From NCBI GenBank assembly GCA_024276275.1, contig JAJRXM010000004.1, forward strand, positions 1 to 34,866: a stretch of 34,866 nucleotides of DNA, read 5' to 3'. The notes beneath the pieces were generated by a model. The model was not told the origin of the DNA and ran no database searches. It was given only the letters and a program-made list of their open reading frames with translations. This document shows, one piece after another, positions 16,221 to 25,100 of the stretch. The first letter of the stretch is position 1. Every line of letters starts with the position of its first letter. Position numbers and translations under genes: made by a program. Source of the DNA: Candidatus Zixiibacteriota bacterium. GTDB lineage: Bacteria; Zixibacteria; MSB-5A5; GN15; FEB-12.

Positions 16221-17438
16221 ATGATTTTAAAACGGAATACATTATTAACAACAATACCGGTTATAATAGGTATTTTAGCTTGGTTAATAATTGAATATAC
16301 CGGTTTCACCGGACCGGGTCTTTTGGTGTTACAGCTAATTCTGTTTTTCTCAATCATCCTTGTAATTTGGCAAGGCTCAAATTTGCTGGTTGATTCGTCT
16401 CAAGAAATCGCAAGGCATTTTAAGGTTTCACCCTTTTTAATCGGACTTACGGTTGTAGCATTTGGAACCAGTGTACCTGAATTGGTTACATCTTTGGTAG
16501 CAGGTGTAGGCGGAAAAGGTGATATTGCAATTGCTAATATCGTTGGGTCAAATATTTTAAACATATCAGTAATTCTCGGGGGGTTAGCTTTTCTTACAAA
16601 GGGAGGGCTGGCAATTCAGAGACAGACTATTAAACTCGATGCTCCTATTTTGATTTTTGGAGCTTTGCTTATTTTACTGTTTATTGGCAAACTACCGGAT
16701 GATATTCAAGTATTTGAAGGATTAAAAACATTCGGTCTTCTGAATTTAAAGTTAGACTTTTTTGAGGCTGTAGCTCTATCGGTGATTTTTGGTTTGTACT
16801 TGTACATAATAATTTCAAGAAGAAAAAAAACTGACGAATCTTTGGATAGTGTAGAAGAAGATGCGACAACTTTGAGTAGTCAAGCGATAGGTAAGAATTC
16901 TGATAAAGTTGAAAGCCCGGATGCTCTCTTACCTAAAGTGTTTCGTGTAGTTGCCGGCTTAGTGCTGGTAATGTTAGGCTGTCATGTTTTGGTAGGCGAA
17001 GTACAAATTGTAGATAGTGTTATTAAAGGTTACGGTGCTGTCTGGTTTGCATCTGTCTGGGGGGTTCCCGATTTCATCGTAGGGTTATCAATTGTAGCGT
17101 TAGGCACTTCAGCACCTGAAATAGTTGTTTCTTTGTCAGCGGTAAGGTCAAATGCTGTTGATGTAGGAGTAGGAAATCTCTTAGGGAGTGCGATATTTAA
17201 CATTTTTGTGGTATTAGGGTTAGCAGGTATGTTTGTTCAGCCACCGTTAGCTGAGCCTATTACGATTAGTGCCGGGGTAATACAAAGTCTTTTTGTTATG
17301 GGCTTATTATTTATTGTTCTTTTTATCTTTTTGGCAACAAGTCAAAGGTTGTCCCGCAAGGAAGGTTTTGTTTTATTAGGCACCGGGGTGTCATATATGA
17401 TTTATGAAATGCTTGTTAATTTAGCTCGACACAGTTAA
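16221..17438 (+). CDS. CaCA-family calcium/sodium antiporter
   Basis: An inner-membrane cation exchanger of the CaCA superfamily (YrbG type), expected to exchange Ca2+ for Na+ or H+. Two inverted alpha repeats are clear: the first has VAFGTSVPELVTS and IVGSNILNIS, the second VALGTSAPEIVVS and LLGSAIFNIF. The acidic residues in PE and the asparagines in GSN/GSA-N form the ion site. About ten helices with a charged cytoplasmic loop in the middle are visible. I place the start at ATG 16221 because GGGA and AAGGAA lie just upstream. The longer frame from ATG 16188 would add 11 residues but has no SD. It ends 14 bases before nhaA. Confidence 0.88.
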   Translation: MILKRNTLLTTIPVIIGILAWLIIEYTGFTGPGLLVLQLILFFSIILVIWQGSNLLVDSSQEIARHFKVSPFLIGLTVVAFGTSVPELVTSLVAGVGGKGDIAIANIVGSNILNISVILGGLAFLTKGGLAIQRQTIKLDAPILIFGALLILLFIGKLPDDIQVFEGLKTFGLLNLKLDFFEAVALSVIFGLYLYIIISRRKKTDESLDSVEEDATTLSSQAIGKNSDKVESPDALLPKVFRVVAGLVLVMLGCHVLVGEVQIVDSVIKGYGAVWFASVWGVPDFIVGLSIVALGTSAPEIVVSLSAVRSNAVDVGVGNLLGSAIFNIFVVLGLAGMFVQPPLAEPITISAGVIQSLFVMGLLFIVLFIFLATSQRLSRKEGFVLLGTGVSYMIYEMLVNLARHS

Positions 17439-17452
17439 TAGGAAGTAAACAG

Positions 17453-18781
17453 ATGCATAAGAATTTAGAACAGAAATTACGACCCGTACAAAAAATGACC
17501 AGACCTTTTAAGCGTTTCTTTCATTTGGAGGCATCCGGAGGATTGGTTCTTCTCGGTTGTACTATAATTGCGTTGTTAGCGGCAAATTCTCCAATGGCAT
17601 CGTCATATCATACTTTTTGGAATCAGCTGTTCAGTTTAAATATAGGTGATGTCGGAATTTCGTATCCGCTGTGGTATTGGGTAAATGACGGACTGATGGT
17701 CATATTTTTCTTTGTGATAGGTCTGGAGTTGAAACGAGAGCTGACAACCGGAGAGTTAAGCGAAAAACATAAAATAATACTGCCTGCCGCTGCTGCGGTT
17801 GGGGGAGCAGTTACACCGGCAATCATCTTTTTGTCAATGCAATACGGCGGACCTGCTCAAAATGGATGGGCGATTCCGATGGCAACCGATATCGCCTTTG
17901 TAGTAGGTGTATTAAGTCTTTTAGGTAAACGTGTGCCGCACAGTCTGAAGATTTTTCTCTTATCTGTTGCTATTGTCGATGATTTATTAGCTGTTTCGGT
18001 TATAGCGATATTTTTTACCGAAACTATTCATCTGACATGGCTTGCTATGTCAGTAGGCGGGTTTGGTCTGATTTTCCTGATGAATAAAATGGGTGTGCGA
18101 AATATTTCTGTATATGTGTTAGTAGGAACTGTAATATGGTTATGTACGCTTAAATCGGGAGTTCATCCGACAATAGCAGGGGTAATTCTTGGACTGATGA
18201 CACCGTCTATTAGTTTAATAAATAGAAAGTCTGTCAGGTCTGCTTTAGAATCAATTGGTTCTATGATTTCTCGAAGCGACCGAGTGGCAATTGAAAAAGG
18301 GGAATATGCATTATCTAATCAAGTGCAGTTTACTTTAAAAGAATCAATCTCTCCGCTTGAACGTCTTGAAACAGCTTTACATCCGTGGGTTGCATTTGTC
18401 ATCATGCCTCTTTTTGCTTTGGCTAATGCGGCAGTTTTTCTTGATATGTCGAGCTTAAAAGAACCGTTATCTCTTGCTATTATACTTGGATTAGTCCTCG
18501 GGAAACCTGTAGGGATTTTGTTGGCTTCATCTGTAGTTATCGGAGTAGGTTGGACAAAATTACCGAACAATGTGAACTGGTTGACTATGGTCGGTGCAGG
18601 GTTACTGGCGGGTATCGGGTTTACGATGTCATTGTTTATTGCATCACTTGCCCTTGAAGGAAGTCTTCTTGAAATAGCCAAGGGTGGAATACTTGTCGGC
18701 TCAGGGATTAGCATGGTCTTAGGGTCCGGACTTTTATTTGTTTCGTTGAAGAAGAGAGCGGTTGAACAGTTTAATGGGTAG
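17453..18781 (+). CDS. nhaA: Na+/H+ antiporter NhaA
   Basis: An electrogenic sodium/proton antiporter of the inner membrane. Key residues are visible: D146 in MATDIAFVVG, the paired aspartates D176 and D177 in VAIVDDLLA (the ion-binding pair), and K351 in VLGKPVG. SGVHPTIAGV and GIGFTMSLFIA are family hallmarks. It is longer (442) than the roughly 390-residue E. coli protein, mainly from an N-terminal extension and a charged loop at about 258-306 between the two inverted halves, which is common outside proteobacteria. AGGAAG lies eight bases before the ATG. The pairing with a calcium/sodium antiporter suggests joint control of Na+ and Ca2+ levels. Confidence 0.95.
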   Translation: MHKNLEQKLRPVQKMTRPFKRFFHLEASGGLVLLGCTIIALLAANSPMASSYHTFWNQLFSLNIGDVGISYPLWYWVNDGLMVIFFFVIGLELKRELTTGELSEKHKIILPAAAAVGGAVTPAIIFLSMQYGGPAQNGWAIPMATDIAFVVGVLSLLGKRVPHSLKIFLLSVAIVDDLLAVSVIAIFFTETIHLTWLAMSVGGFGLIFLMNKMGVRNISVYVLVGTVIWLCTLKSGVHPTIAGVILGLMTPSISLINRKSVRSALESIGSMISRSDRVAIEKGEYALSNQVQFTLKESISPLERLETALHPWVAFVIMPLFALANAAVFLDMSSLKEPLSLAIILGLVLGKPVGILLASSVVIGVGWTKLPNNVNWLTMVGAGLLAGIGFTMSLFIASLALEGSLLEIAKGGILVGSGISMVLGSGLLFVSLKKRAVEQFNG

Positions 18782-18793
18782 GGCTTAGAATCT

Positions 18794-19472
18794 TTATAAT
18801 AAAAAATTTATTGCTCCAGTAATTGTTTTTTTATCTGGAATTTCATCATATTGATATTGTAATGACAAGTCATATTTCTCTTTTAATCTTTTCCTAATAG
18901 AGATTTTAATTTTTTTGTTTTCTGCTAAAGTAGTATAAGAATAAGTATTACCGTTTTCTGTTAGAATAGAATAATTTCTTAGTGGGTCATTGTTAAGGTA
19001 GAGTTGTGAAATAGTCTACTGATAAGTTATATTGATTCCCTAATCCAATAGAAAGGAACATCTCAAAATATCCACCATACTGATGAGATAGATTAGTAAA
19101 ATCAAATATTTTTAACTCTTCAAAATATGAACTAACACCATAATGGATTGGGTTATAGTTTAATTCTAAAAAACATTGTTTTGCCTTGAGTATTGGATCA
19201 AACGTTATATCATATTTAGAAATGTTATTCCAGCTGTACATGTAGTTTTCGTTGTAATCGTAAGAACGGAATTTCACTTTTAGTCCGGTATTTATATATT
19301 CTCGATACGTCGTAACTAGCAAAGTATATCCTGATAGATAATTAGCGGCTTTAGCAGAAATGTCTCTTTTACTAATAACGGAATTAAAAGTTGGTAGAAA
19401 AGAGAAGTGTTGAGTAGTTTGATATTCTCTATAAGAATATTCAACATCTCGAATTATCGTGCAATCATGCAC
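18794..19472 (-). pseudogene. Frameshifted remnant of a beta-strand-rich (barrel-like) protein
   Basis: A minus-strand open frame of 159 codons (GTG at 19470-19472, stop at 18993-18995) is rich in Tyr, Phe and Asn and alternates like outer-membrane barrel strands. At its end the coding continues one base over: after FTT, the neighbouring frame reads LYLNNDPLRNYSIL and stays open for about 68 codons to a TAA at 18794-18796, ending in KTITGAINFLL, a plausible last barrel strand. The switch lies between about 19000 and 19013. No signal peptide or start region exists upstream: an in-frame TAA sits two codons before the GTG and the RRM gene begins 78 bases away. The gene has therefore lost its N-terminus and has a frameshift. 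The family is not recognised. Confidence 0.6.
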
Positions 19473-19500
19473 AATTTATATCTGATCTTAGAGTTTATCA

Positions 19501-19516
19501 CAATCAATTTTGATTG
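19501..19516 (+). other. Short palindrome upstream of the RRM gene
   Basis: CAATCAA and TTGATTG are perfect inverted 7-mers separated by TT, 34 bases before the RRM gene's ATG. They could form an operator or a small 5'-leader hairpin. No further evidence. Confidence 0.3.
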
Positions 19517-19550
19517 AGGATAATTCAAGATTAAAACAACGGAGTGTAGG

Positions 19551-19844
19551 ATGAATATCTACATAGGAAATATGTCGTTTGAAACGACAGAAGATAATCT
19601 ACTTGAAGCATTCAAAGCTTTTGGTGAAGTTTCAACAGTAAAAATTATTACTGATAATGATAGCGGTAGACCTAAAGGGTTTGCTTTTATCGAAATGCCT
19701 TCAAAAGATGAAGCTCAAGCTGCTATAAGCGGACTTAATGGTACAGAACTTAATGGTCGTACTTTGAATGTCAATGGAGCAAAATCAAAAAGTGAAAAAA
19801 GTGGAAATAGAAGCGGCGGCAACGGCTACCGTAAAACATATTAA
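19551..19844 (+). CDS. RRM-domain RNA-binding protein
   Basis: A 97-residue protein with a single RNA recognition motif (residues 1-77). RNP2 is IYIGNM (3-8) and RNP1 is KGFAFIEM, with aromatic residues placed to stack on RNA bases. The tail (78-97) is short, glycine-, serine- and basic-rich. Such proteins in bacteria are often abundant and cold- or stress-responsive, and may act as RNA chaperones; that is family knowledge, not shown here. GGAG lies six bases before the ATG. It is a single-gene unit, ending in a strong intrinsic terminator with a possible competing structure. Confidence 0.92.
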   Translation: MNIYIGNMSFETTEDNLLEAFKAFGEVSTVKIITDNDSGRPKGFAFIEMPSKDEAQAAISGLNGTELNGRTLNVNGAKSKSEKSGNRSGGNGYRKTY

Positions 19845-19887
19845 TAAAAACCATTGATTTAAAATTCTATTTTAGAGTTTTAAGTTT

Positions 19888-19917
19888 GGAGACTAACAAT
19901 GGTTGGTCTCCTTTTTT
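19888..19917 (+). terminator. Intrinsic terminator after the RRM gene
   Basis: GGAGACTAAC (19888-19897) pairs with GTTGGTCTCC (19902-19911), ten pairs with one T-G wobble and a four-base loop, followed by TTTTTT (19912-19917). An upstream 8-mer AACCATTG (19849-19856) is complementary to CAATGGTT (19897-19904), which covers the loop and part of the 3' arm, so an alternative fold could compete with the terminator. Confidence 0.85.
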
Positions 19918-20047
19918 ATTGCATATTGTTAATCAGATTGAGCTACTTTATCGGGTTTCTTAATTTCAAAATCTTACGATTTCTTGTCAACGGAACACCA
20001 AACTACAAACAGTTCTCAAAATAACCCAAAAAAAACGGTTCCCTCTA

Positions 20048-20076
20048 TTGTCAATTTTCTACTCTCATGTTATATA
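20048..20076 (+). promoter_or_regulatory. Candidate sigma-70-type promoter for ymdB-folD
   Basis: TTGTCA (20048-20053), a 17-base spacer and TATATA (20071-20076). Transcription would start near 20083, about 37 bases before the ymdB ATG and after the RRM terminator. Confidence 0.5.
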
Positions 20077-20119
20077 TAAGGCTGTTGTAATTTGAATTGA
20101 ATAAGTAGAAAGTAGATAG

Positions 20120-20965
20120 ATGTCAGAATTTAAAATAATGTTTGTCGCAGATATTTGCGGTAAAGCAGGTCGTCAGGCTGTTGCCCACATGATTAAACCT
20201 CTCCGTGAAAAACATAATATCGACTATGTAATTTGTAATGTCGAGAATGCTGCCGGAGGATTTGGAGTCACTCCTGAAATGTCAAAAAAGATATTTTCTT
20301 ATGGAGTAGATATTCAAACATCCGGGAACCATATTTGGGACAGGCAAGATATTATTAAGTACTTTTATACCAAACCAAAGCTAATCAGGCCGGGAAATTT
20401 CCCTGAAGGAGCTCCCGGAGTCGGTGCGATGATTGATGAAGTCAACGGCATAAAGATTGGTGTAATGAACGCTATGGGTAGAACTTACATGCGTGACCTC
20501 GACTGTCCCTTTAAGTACGCCGCAGCCGAAGTCAATCGTTTACGTGAGGAAACTAATTTGATATTTTTAGATATGCATGCCGAGGCAACCTCGGAGAAAC
20601 AGGCGATGTTTTATCATCTTGACGGTATGATCACCGCTTTAGTCGGGACACATACACATGTACAGACCGCAGATGAAAAAATCAGTAAACGGGGGACAGC
20701 ATATTTAACTGATGCCGGAATGACCGGTGCGTATGAATCAGTAATCGGGATGAATATAAAACCGTCTGTTGATCGTTTTATTCGCGGTTTACCGATTCGG
20801 TTTACACCTGCTGAAGAGGATGTACGTATATCGGGTGCTATTATTACAGCTAACCCTAAGACAGGTGAAGCTCTGAATATTGAACGGTATTGTGAAAAAT
20901 TTGATATAAATAATCCACCGAAAAATGCACCGAAAGAGATTGATGCTGATGAGGGGAAGCTTTAA
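20120..20965 (+). CDS. ymdB: YmdB-family metallophosphoesterase
   Basis: A cytoplasmic calcineurin-like phosphoesterase of the TIGR00282/YmdB family, known in Bacillus to hydrolyse 2',3'-cyclic nucleotides. The dinuclear metal site is visible: D11 (FVADICGKAGR), E42 and N43 (NVENAAGG), N70 and H71 (SGNHIWD), H153 (DMHAEATSEK), and H178 and H180 (GTHTHVQTADE). Length 281 is close to the family norm of about 265. In many genomes it follows RNase Y; here it follows an RRM protein and leads directly into folD (two-base gap), which suggests one transcript. The tail beyond about residue 262 is divergent. The substrate in this organism is inferred from family. Confidence 0.93.
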   Translation: MSEFKIMFVADICGKAGRQAVAHMIKPLREKHNIDYVICNVENAAGGFGVTPEMSKKIFSYGVDIQTSGNHIWDRQDIIKYFYTKPKLIRPGNFPEGAPGVGAMIDEVNGIKIGVMNAMGRTYMRDLDCPFKYAAAEVNRLREETNLIFLDMHAEATSEKQAMFYHLDGMITALVGTHTHVQTADEKISKRGTAYLTDAGMTGAYESVIGMNIKPSVDRFIRGLPIRFTPAEEDVRISGAIITANPKTGEALNIERYCEKFDINNPPKNAPKEIDADEGKL

Positions 20966-20967
20966 GT

Positions 20968-21855
20968 ATGACAACGCAAGTTATTGATGGAAAGCAGATA
21001 GCAAAAGATGTCCGTAAGAAACTAAAACCGAGAATAGCGGCATTACGTGAAAAAGGAATAGTCCCGGGGTTGGCAGTTGTGCTGGTTGGGGAAGACCCTG
21101 CCTCGCAGACGTATGTCAATAGTAAGGGGAAAGCATGCGAGAGATTGAAACTGTATTCAGAGACTATCAGAAAAGATGCAAACATAACCCAGGAAGAACT
21201 AATAGAGATTATCAAATCACTAAATGCCAACGACAAAATTCACGGGATTTTAGTACAGTCTCCTGTGCCTTCTCATATTGATGAATTAGCGGTTACATTG
21301 ACAATCGCTCCCGAAAAAGATGTCGACGGGTTTCATCCGTATAACGTCGGGATGATGCTATTAGGTCGGGGGGCGTTGTTACCATGTACCCCAAACGGCA
21401 TTTTGAAACTACTTGAAGAATCTCAGATTGACCCTACCGGAAAAGAAGTCGTAATTGTCGGGCGTTCAAATATAGTCGGAAAACCTGTTGCGGCTCTTTT
21501 GATGCAAAAAGCAAAAATCGGAAATGCAACCGTAACAGTTGCACATTCGAGGTCAATAAATTTAGCAGAAATTACCAAGCGGGCAGATATATTAATAGCT
21601 GCTATCGGGATGCCTGAATTTATCAAAGCGGATATGCTCAAAGATGATGTTGTCATTATTGATGTTGGAGTAAATCGGGTTGATGACAGTTCATCTGAAA
21701 AGGGTTATAAGTTAGTCGGAGATGTAGACTATGAGGGCTGTTTTGAAAAAGCATCTTATATTACACCCGTTCCGGGTGGAGTCGGACCGATGACTATTTC
21801 TATGCTAATGGAAAACACAGTGACTGCCGCAGAAAAAATAAGCTCTGTTATGTAA
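20968..21855 (+). CDS. folD: Bifunctional methylenetetrahydrofolate dehydrogenase/cyclohydrolase
   Basis: Interconverts 5,10-methylene-, methenyl- and 10-formyl-tetrahydrofolate in the cytoplasm, supplying one-carbon units. Catalytic features are Y49 and K53 in TYVNSKGKAC, the QSPVP segment, the DVDGFHPYNVG signature, the NADP-binding GRSNIVGKPVA, and PVPGGVGPMT near the C-terminus. Length 295 is normal. It begins two bases after the ymdB stop with GAGGGG upstream in the ymdB tail. The folate link to pabB/pabC elsewhere in the window is by pathway only; they are not in the same operon. Confidence 0.97.
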   Translation: MTTQVIDGKQIAKDVRKKLKPRIAALREKGIVPGLAVVLVGEDPASQTYVNSKGKACERLKLYSETIRKDANITQEELIEIIKSLNANDKIHGILVQSPVPSHIDELAVTLTIAPEKDVDGFHPYNVGMMLLGRGALLPCTPNGILKLLEESQIDPTGKEVVIVGRSNIVGKPVAALLMQKAKIGNATVTVAHSRSINLAEITKRADILIAAIGMPEFIKADMLKDDVVIIDVGVNRVDDSSSEKGYKLVGDVDYEGCFEKASYITPVPGGVGPMTISMLMENTVTAAEKISSVM

Positions 21856-21960
21856 GATAATGCAACAACTTAGCGATTTCGTGCAAATTAGGTACATATC
21901 AATAAATATTATATAGTTTTCATAGTTCTTAACAGAAGATAAGAGAATTATAAGCATGTA

Positions 21961-21974
21961 GCTAAGGCGTTAGC
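21961..21974. repeat. Small inverted repeat in the folD downstream gap
   Basis: GCTAA (21961-21965) and TTAGC (21970-21974) flank GGCG. On the minus strand the region reads AGGCTAACGCCTTAGCTAC, which looks like a dispersed intergenic palindrome. The remaining sequence from 21856 to 22125 is AT-rich with no gene, terminator or RNA I can support. Confidence 0.35.
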
Positions 21975-22125
21975 CTGTATTGATATACGATAATTGTTCA
22001 TAGCAATAAATAAGATATAATGTTTCTGTTTTATTTATAGAGTAAATGAGTTGAAGGGCATGCTCTTTGCTCGTTACATTGAACTACAGGTAAATTAAAA
22101 AGAAAAAATATAATTTGGTACTTTC

Positions 22126-25100
22126 ATGAATTTAATTGATAAATATTTACGCGGCATATTTTGTCTGTTTATAATAATTTCAATCTTTGCAGTTTCGGTT
22201 TCCGCTCAAACACAATTAATAGTCGAGACCGATAATGCTCAGGTCAATGAGTTGACAGATTACTCTTTTAATTTTCAAACATCAATCGGGGATTATGCTC
22301 ATATCAATAAAGGTGAGTTGATTATTACACTTCCAAGCGGTTTTTCGATAACGACTCTTGATTCTGTTGAATTGATAGATGATTACAAACACCATAACTA
22401 TACTATTAAAAAGATAGAAAATGACTTACAGTCGATTCACCTCTATTTAAATAGGGATAAATCTCATGATGACCACGATGACGACGACGATGAGTTAGAT
22501 GATGATTATCCTAAAGATACGACTATTTCGATCAATGTTACTGTAAGACTTTCAAAAATTCAGAATCCGTCAGAATCAGGAAATTATCAGATTTCTCTGT
22601 TAGGGCTTCGCAAAAACAAGAAAATTGCTATCGGACCGCTTCTGTCAGAACCTTTTACGATTACAACAGCATCTATTTATTCTATCGAGGTAATACCTTC
22701 TGAAAGTATCAATTTACAAGCAGGCGATGTTCAGCAATTCTCAGCATCTGCGTTTGACCAATATGGGAACAAGATAGAGGGGACAGTTTTTCAATGGTCT
22801 TTGTTTGAGTGTTCGAATTGTGTCGGACAATTCACCGACTCTACTCTAAAAGTAACTCGTGTAGGGGCAGGAATAGCCCAAGCAACAGCTGGTGAAGTAT
22901 ACGGGTTATCAGGACAAATTACAGTTACTCCGGGTGACTTATCTCGAATGACTTTGCAGATAGATGAAACACAGTTTGTCGGAAATATTATCAACCATAA
23001 TGCCGCTATTATTTTATATGATGCCTATAACAATTTAAAAACCGATTATGACCTATCTGCGAACCCGATTGAATTATTTGTTTCCGACGGTGAGCTAAAC
23101 CGATATTTTCTTGATAATAATCTGTACCAAGTCGGTGGTGTTGTTCGGTTAAAAGATTTTGAACTTATCTATTCTGGATTGTCTGGACAGGTATCGATTT
23201 ATGCTGACAATGGATTTGTATCATCGAATATAGAATTAGTTTATTTTAATAATTATGATATTATTGATGTACAAAATGTCAATGGCGAAACTATTTCTAC
23301 TGTCTTTGCGGGTGATTCAACGAGTGTAACAATTTTAATTCGAAATGAGGGGAACCAACAAGCTTCAAGTATACTTCTTGTTCAGTTTGATTGGGTGTCA
23401 TATGCTGATTCTAATAATTTAATTGTTGTTCATCATGTAGATCCTCCAGCGGTAGGTGAAATAGCAGAATTAGCAGTGAAACTACCTCCCTTAGCTAATG
23501 TTGGATCATTTGATGAATTATATGTTACTGTACAGGCTTCATATTCCGATGGTTCTTTATCTGGTTTTCCATCAACATCCTCTAATAGGCGATTTACAGT
23601 TGAAGTTTTAGAAGCTTCACAACTCTCTCTGATAGCTGATTCGTTTAAACCGGATACGATAATACATCAAATTCCATTTGAGATTTCATTTGAGATTGAG
23701 ACAGATGGGTTCGCTCAGACAATAGATTCAACGCTTTTATCGGTAGCAATAAGAGATAAAATGACTCAGCAGAAAATAGCAGATTTGTATATTGGTTCTC
23801 CTATACCTGAAGCATTTATAAACGGAATTATTACTTACAACAACCTTCCTGCTGTCTTGAACACAGAAAATAGCTTTGAAAATGGTTGGTATGAAGTTGT
23901 AATGGATTATCAGCTTTTTTCATCCGGAAATATGCTGACTCTATCTGAACCGTTGGTTGATTCGATATTTATCTTTTTTAACAATCAAATATCTTTAGTA
24001 GAAGGTTCTTTAACACCAAAAATTGTATACGCCGGTACAAATGTATCTTTTGAATTTAAGATTAATATTGAAAGTGATGCTCCGTATGTTTTTCACGGGA
24101 ACGAATCTTTGTTTAGAGTATTTGATAATTCGTATTCATCATCTACAAATCTCTTTTTAGAATCGGATTCATTGTATCCGGGTGAAAATATTTTACGGTC
24201 AGCTGCTATATCAATACAATCCGAACAAGTCGGTACTGATTTATATGCTGAAGCAGAATTTAAATTTTGTCTCCCCGGTATGTTTGATACGTTAACGTTT
24301 GAAACTGACTTTACCTCGGCATCTGTTCCAATCAAAGTACTTGAATTACCGTTGGTACAGATTTTAGATCTAGAAGTTATAGCACCAAATGCTCCTATAG
24401 TAAACAGTTCACAAGAGATTCAATTTAAAGCTACCCTTGCTAATTTATCATCTAATACTTTAGACTCGGTAGCACTTCAATTGAAATCCATTGACGGTAA
24501 TTCTGATATTATTAAACCTTTAATGATAATACATAATATAGGGCCATTTGATACAGCTACTGTCTTGTTTGATGTTGTCGCGGCATCAATGATGAATAGC
24601 CTTCCCGAAAGCTTTAGAGTTGATATAGCTGATAATACTATCAGCACTTTAAATCCGGTAAATAATTCAGCATTTCTGAAAATAGAGGAAGCGGCATCTC
24701 TTGAATTTAGTTATAGACTTAATGGAATTGAAAACATAGAAGGTGCTGTTGTCGGCCAAGGTGACCATTTACATCTTGAAATTGAGTATGAAAATAACGG
24801 AACTGCACGTGTTACGGATGGTGTATATCAGTTGATAATAGAGGGCTTATCCGGAAATTCACCTGATACTTTTACCGGTTGTATTTGTGCTGATTCGGCA
24901 ATTGATTTTGATTTTAAAGCACCGCTTATAGATACTTCTATACAGTTTTCTTTCTCTGTGATTGAAGTTCCTCTTGATGTAAACTACAACAGGCCTGTCG
25001 TGACCATAAATGAATCTATCAACTTTACTGTCATATCAGTCTCAACCTCTGCTGAATTAGTTATTGAACCGAGTTTTATCGGTTCTAATCTTATATTACC

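Noticed and set aside
18319-18714. Minus-strand frame of 131 codons inside nhaA
   Set aside because: Mirror of the nhaA membrane-coding sequence; nhaA motifs are intact on the plus strand.
19992-20020. GGAAC followed by TCTCAAA as a second ECF-type promoter upstream of ymdB
   Set aside because: The -10 part does not match the CGGTA of the sigma gene promoter, and a better sigma-70-type promoter lies closer to ymdB.
20856-21236. Minus-strand frame of 126 codons across the ymdB-folD junction
   Set aside because: Antisense to two genes with full catalytic motifs; no start signal.
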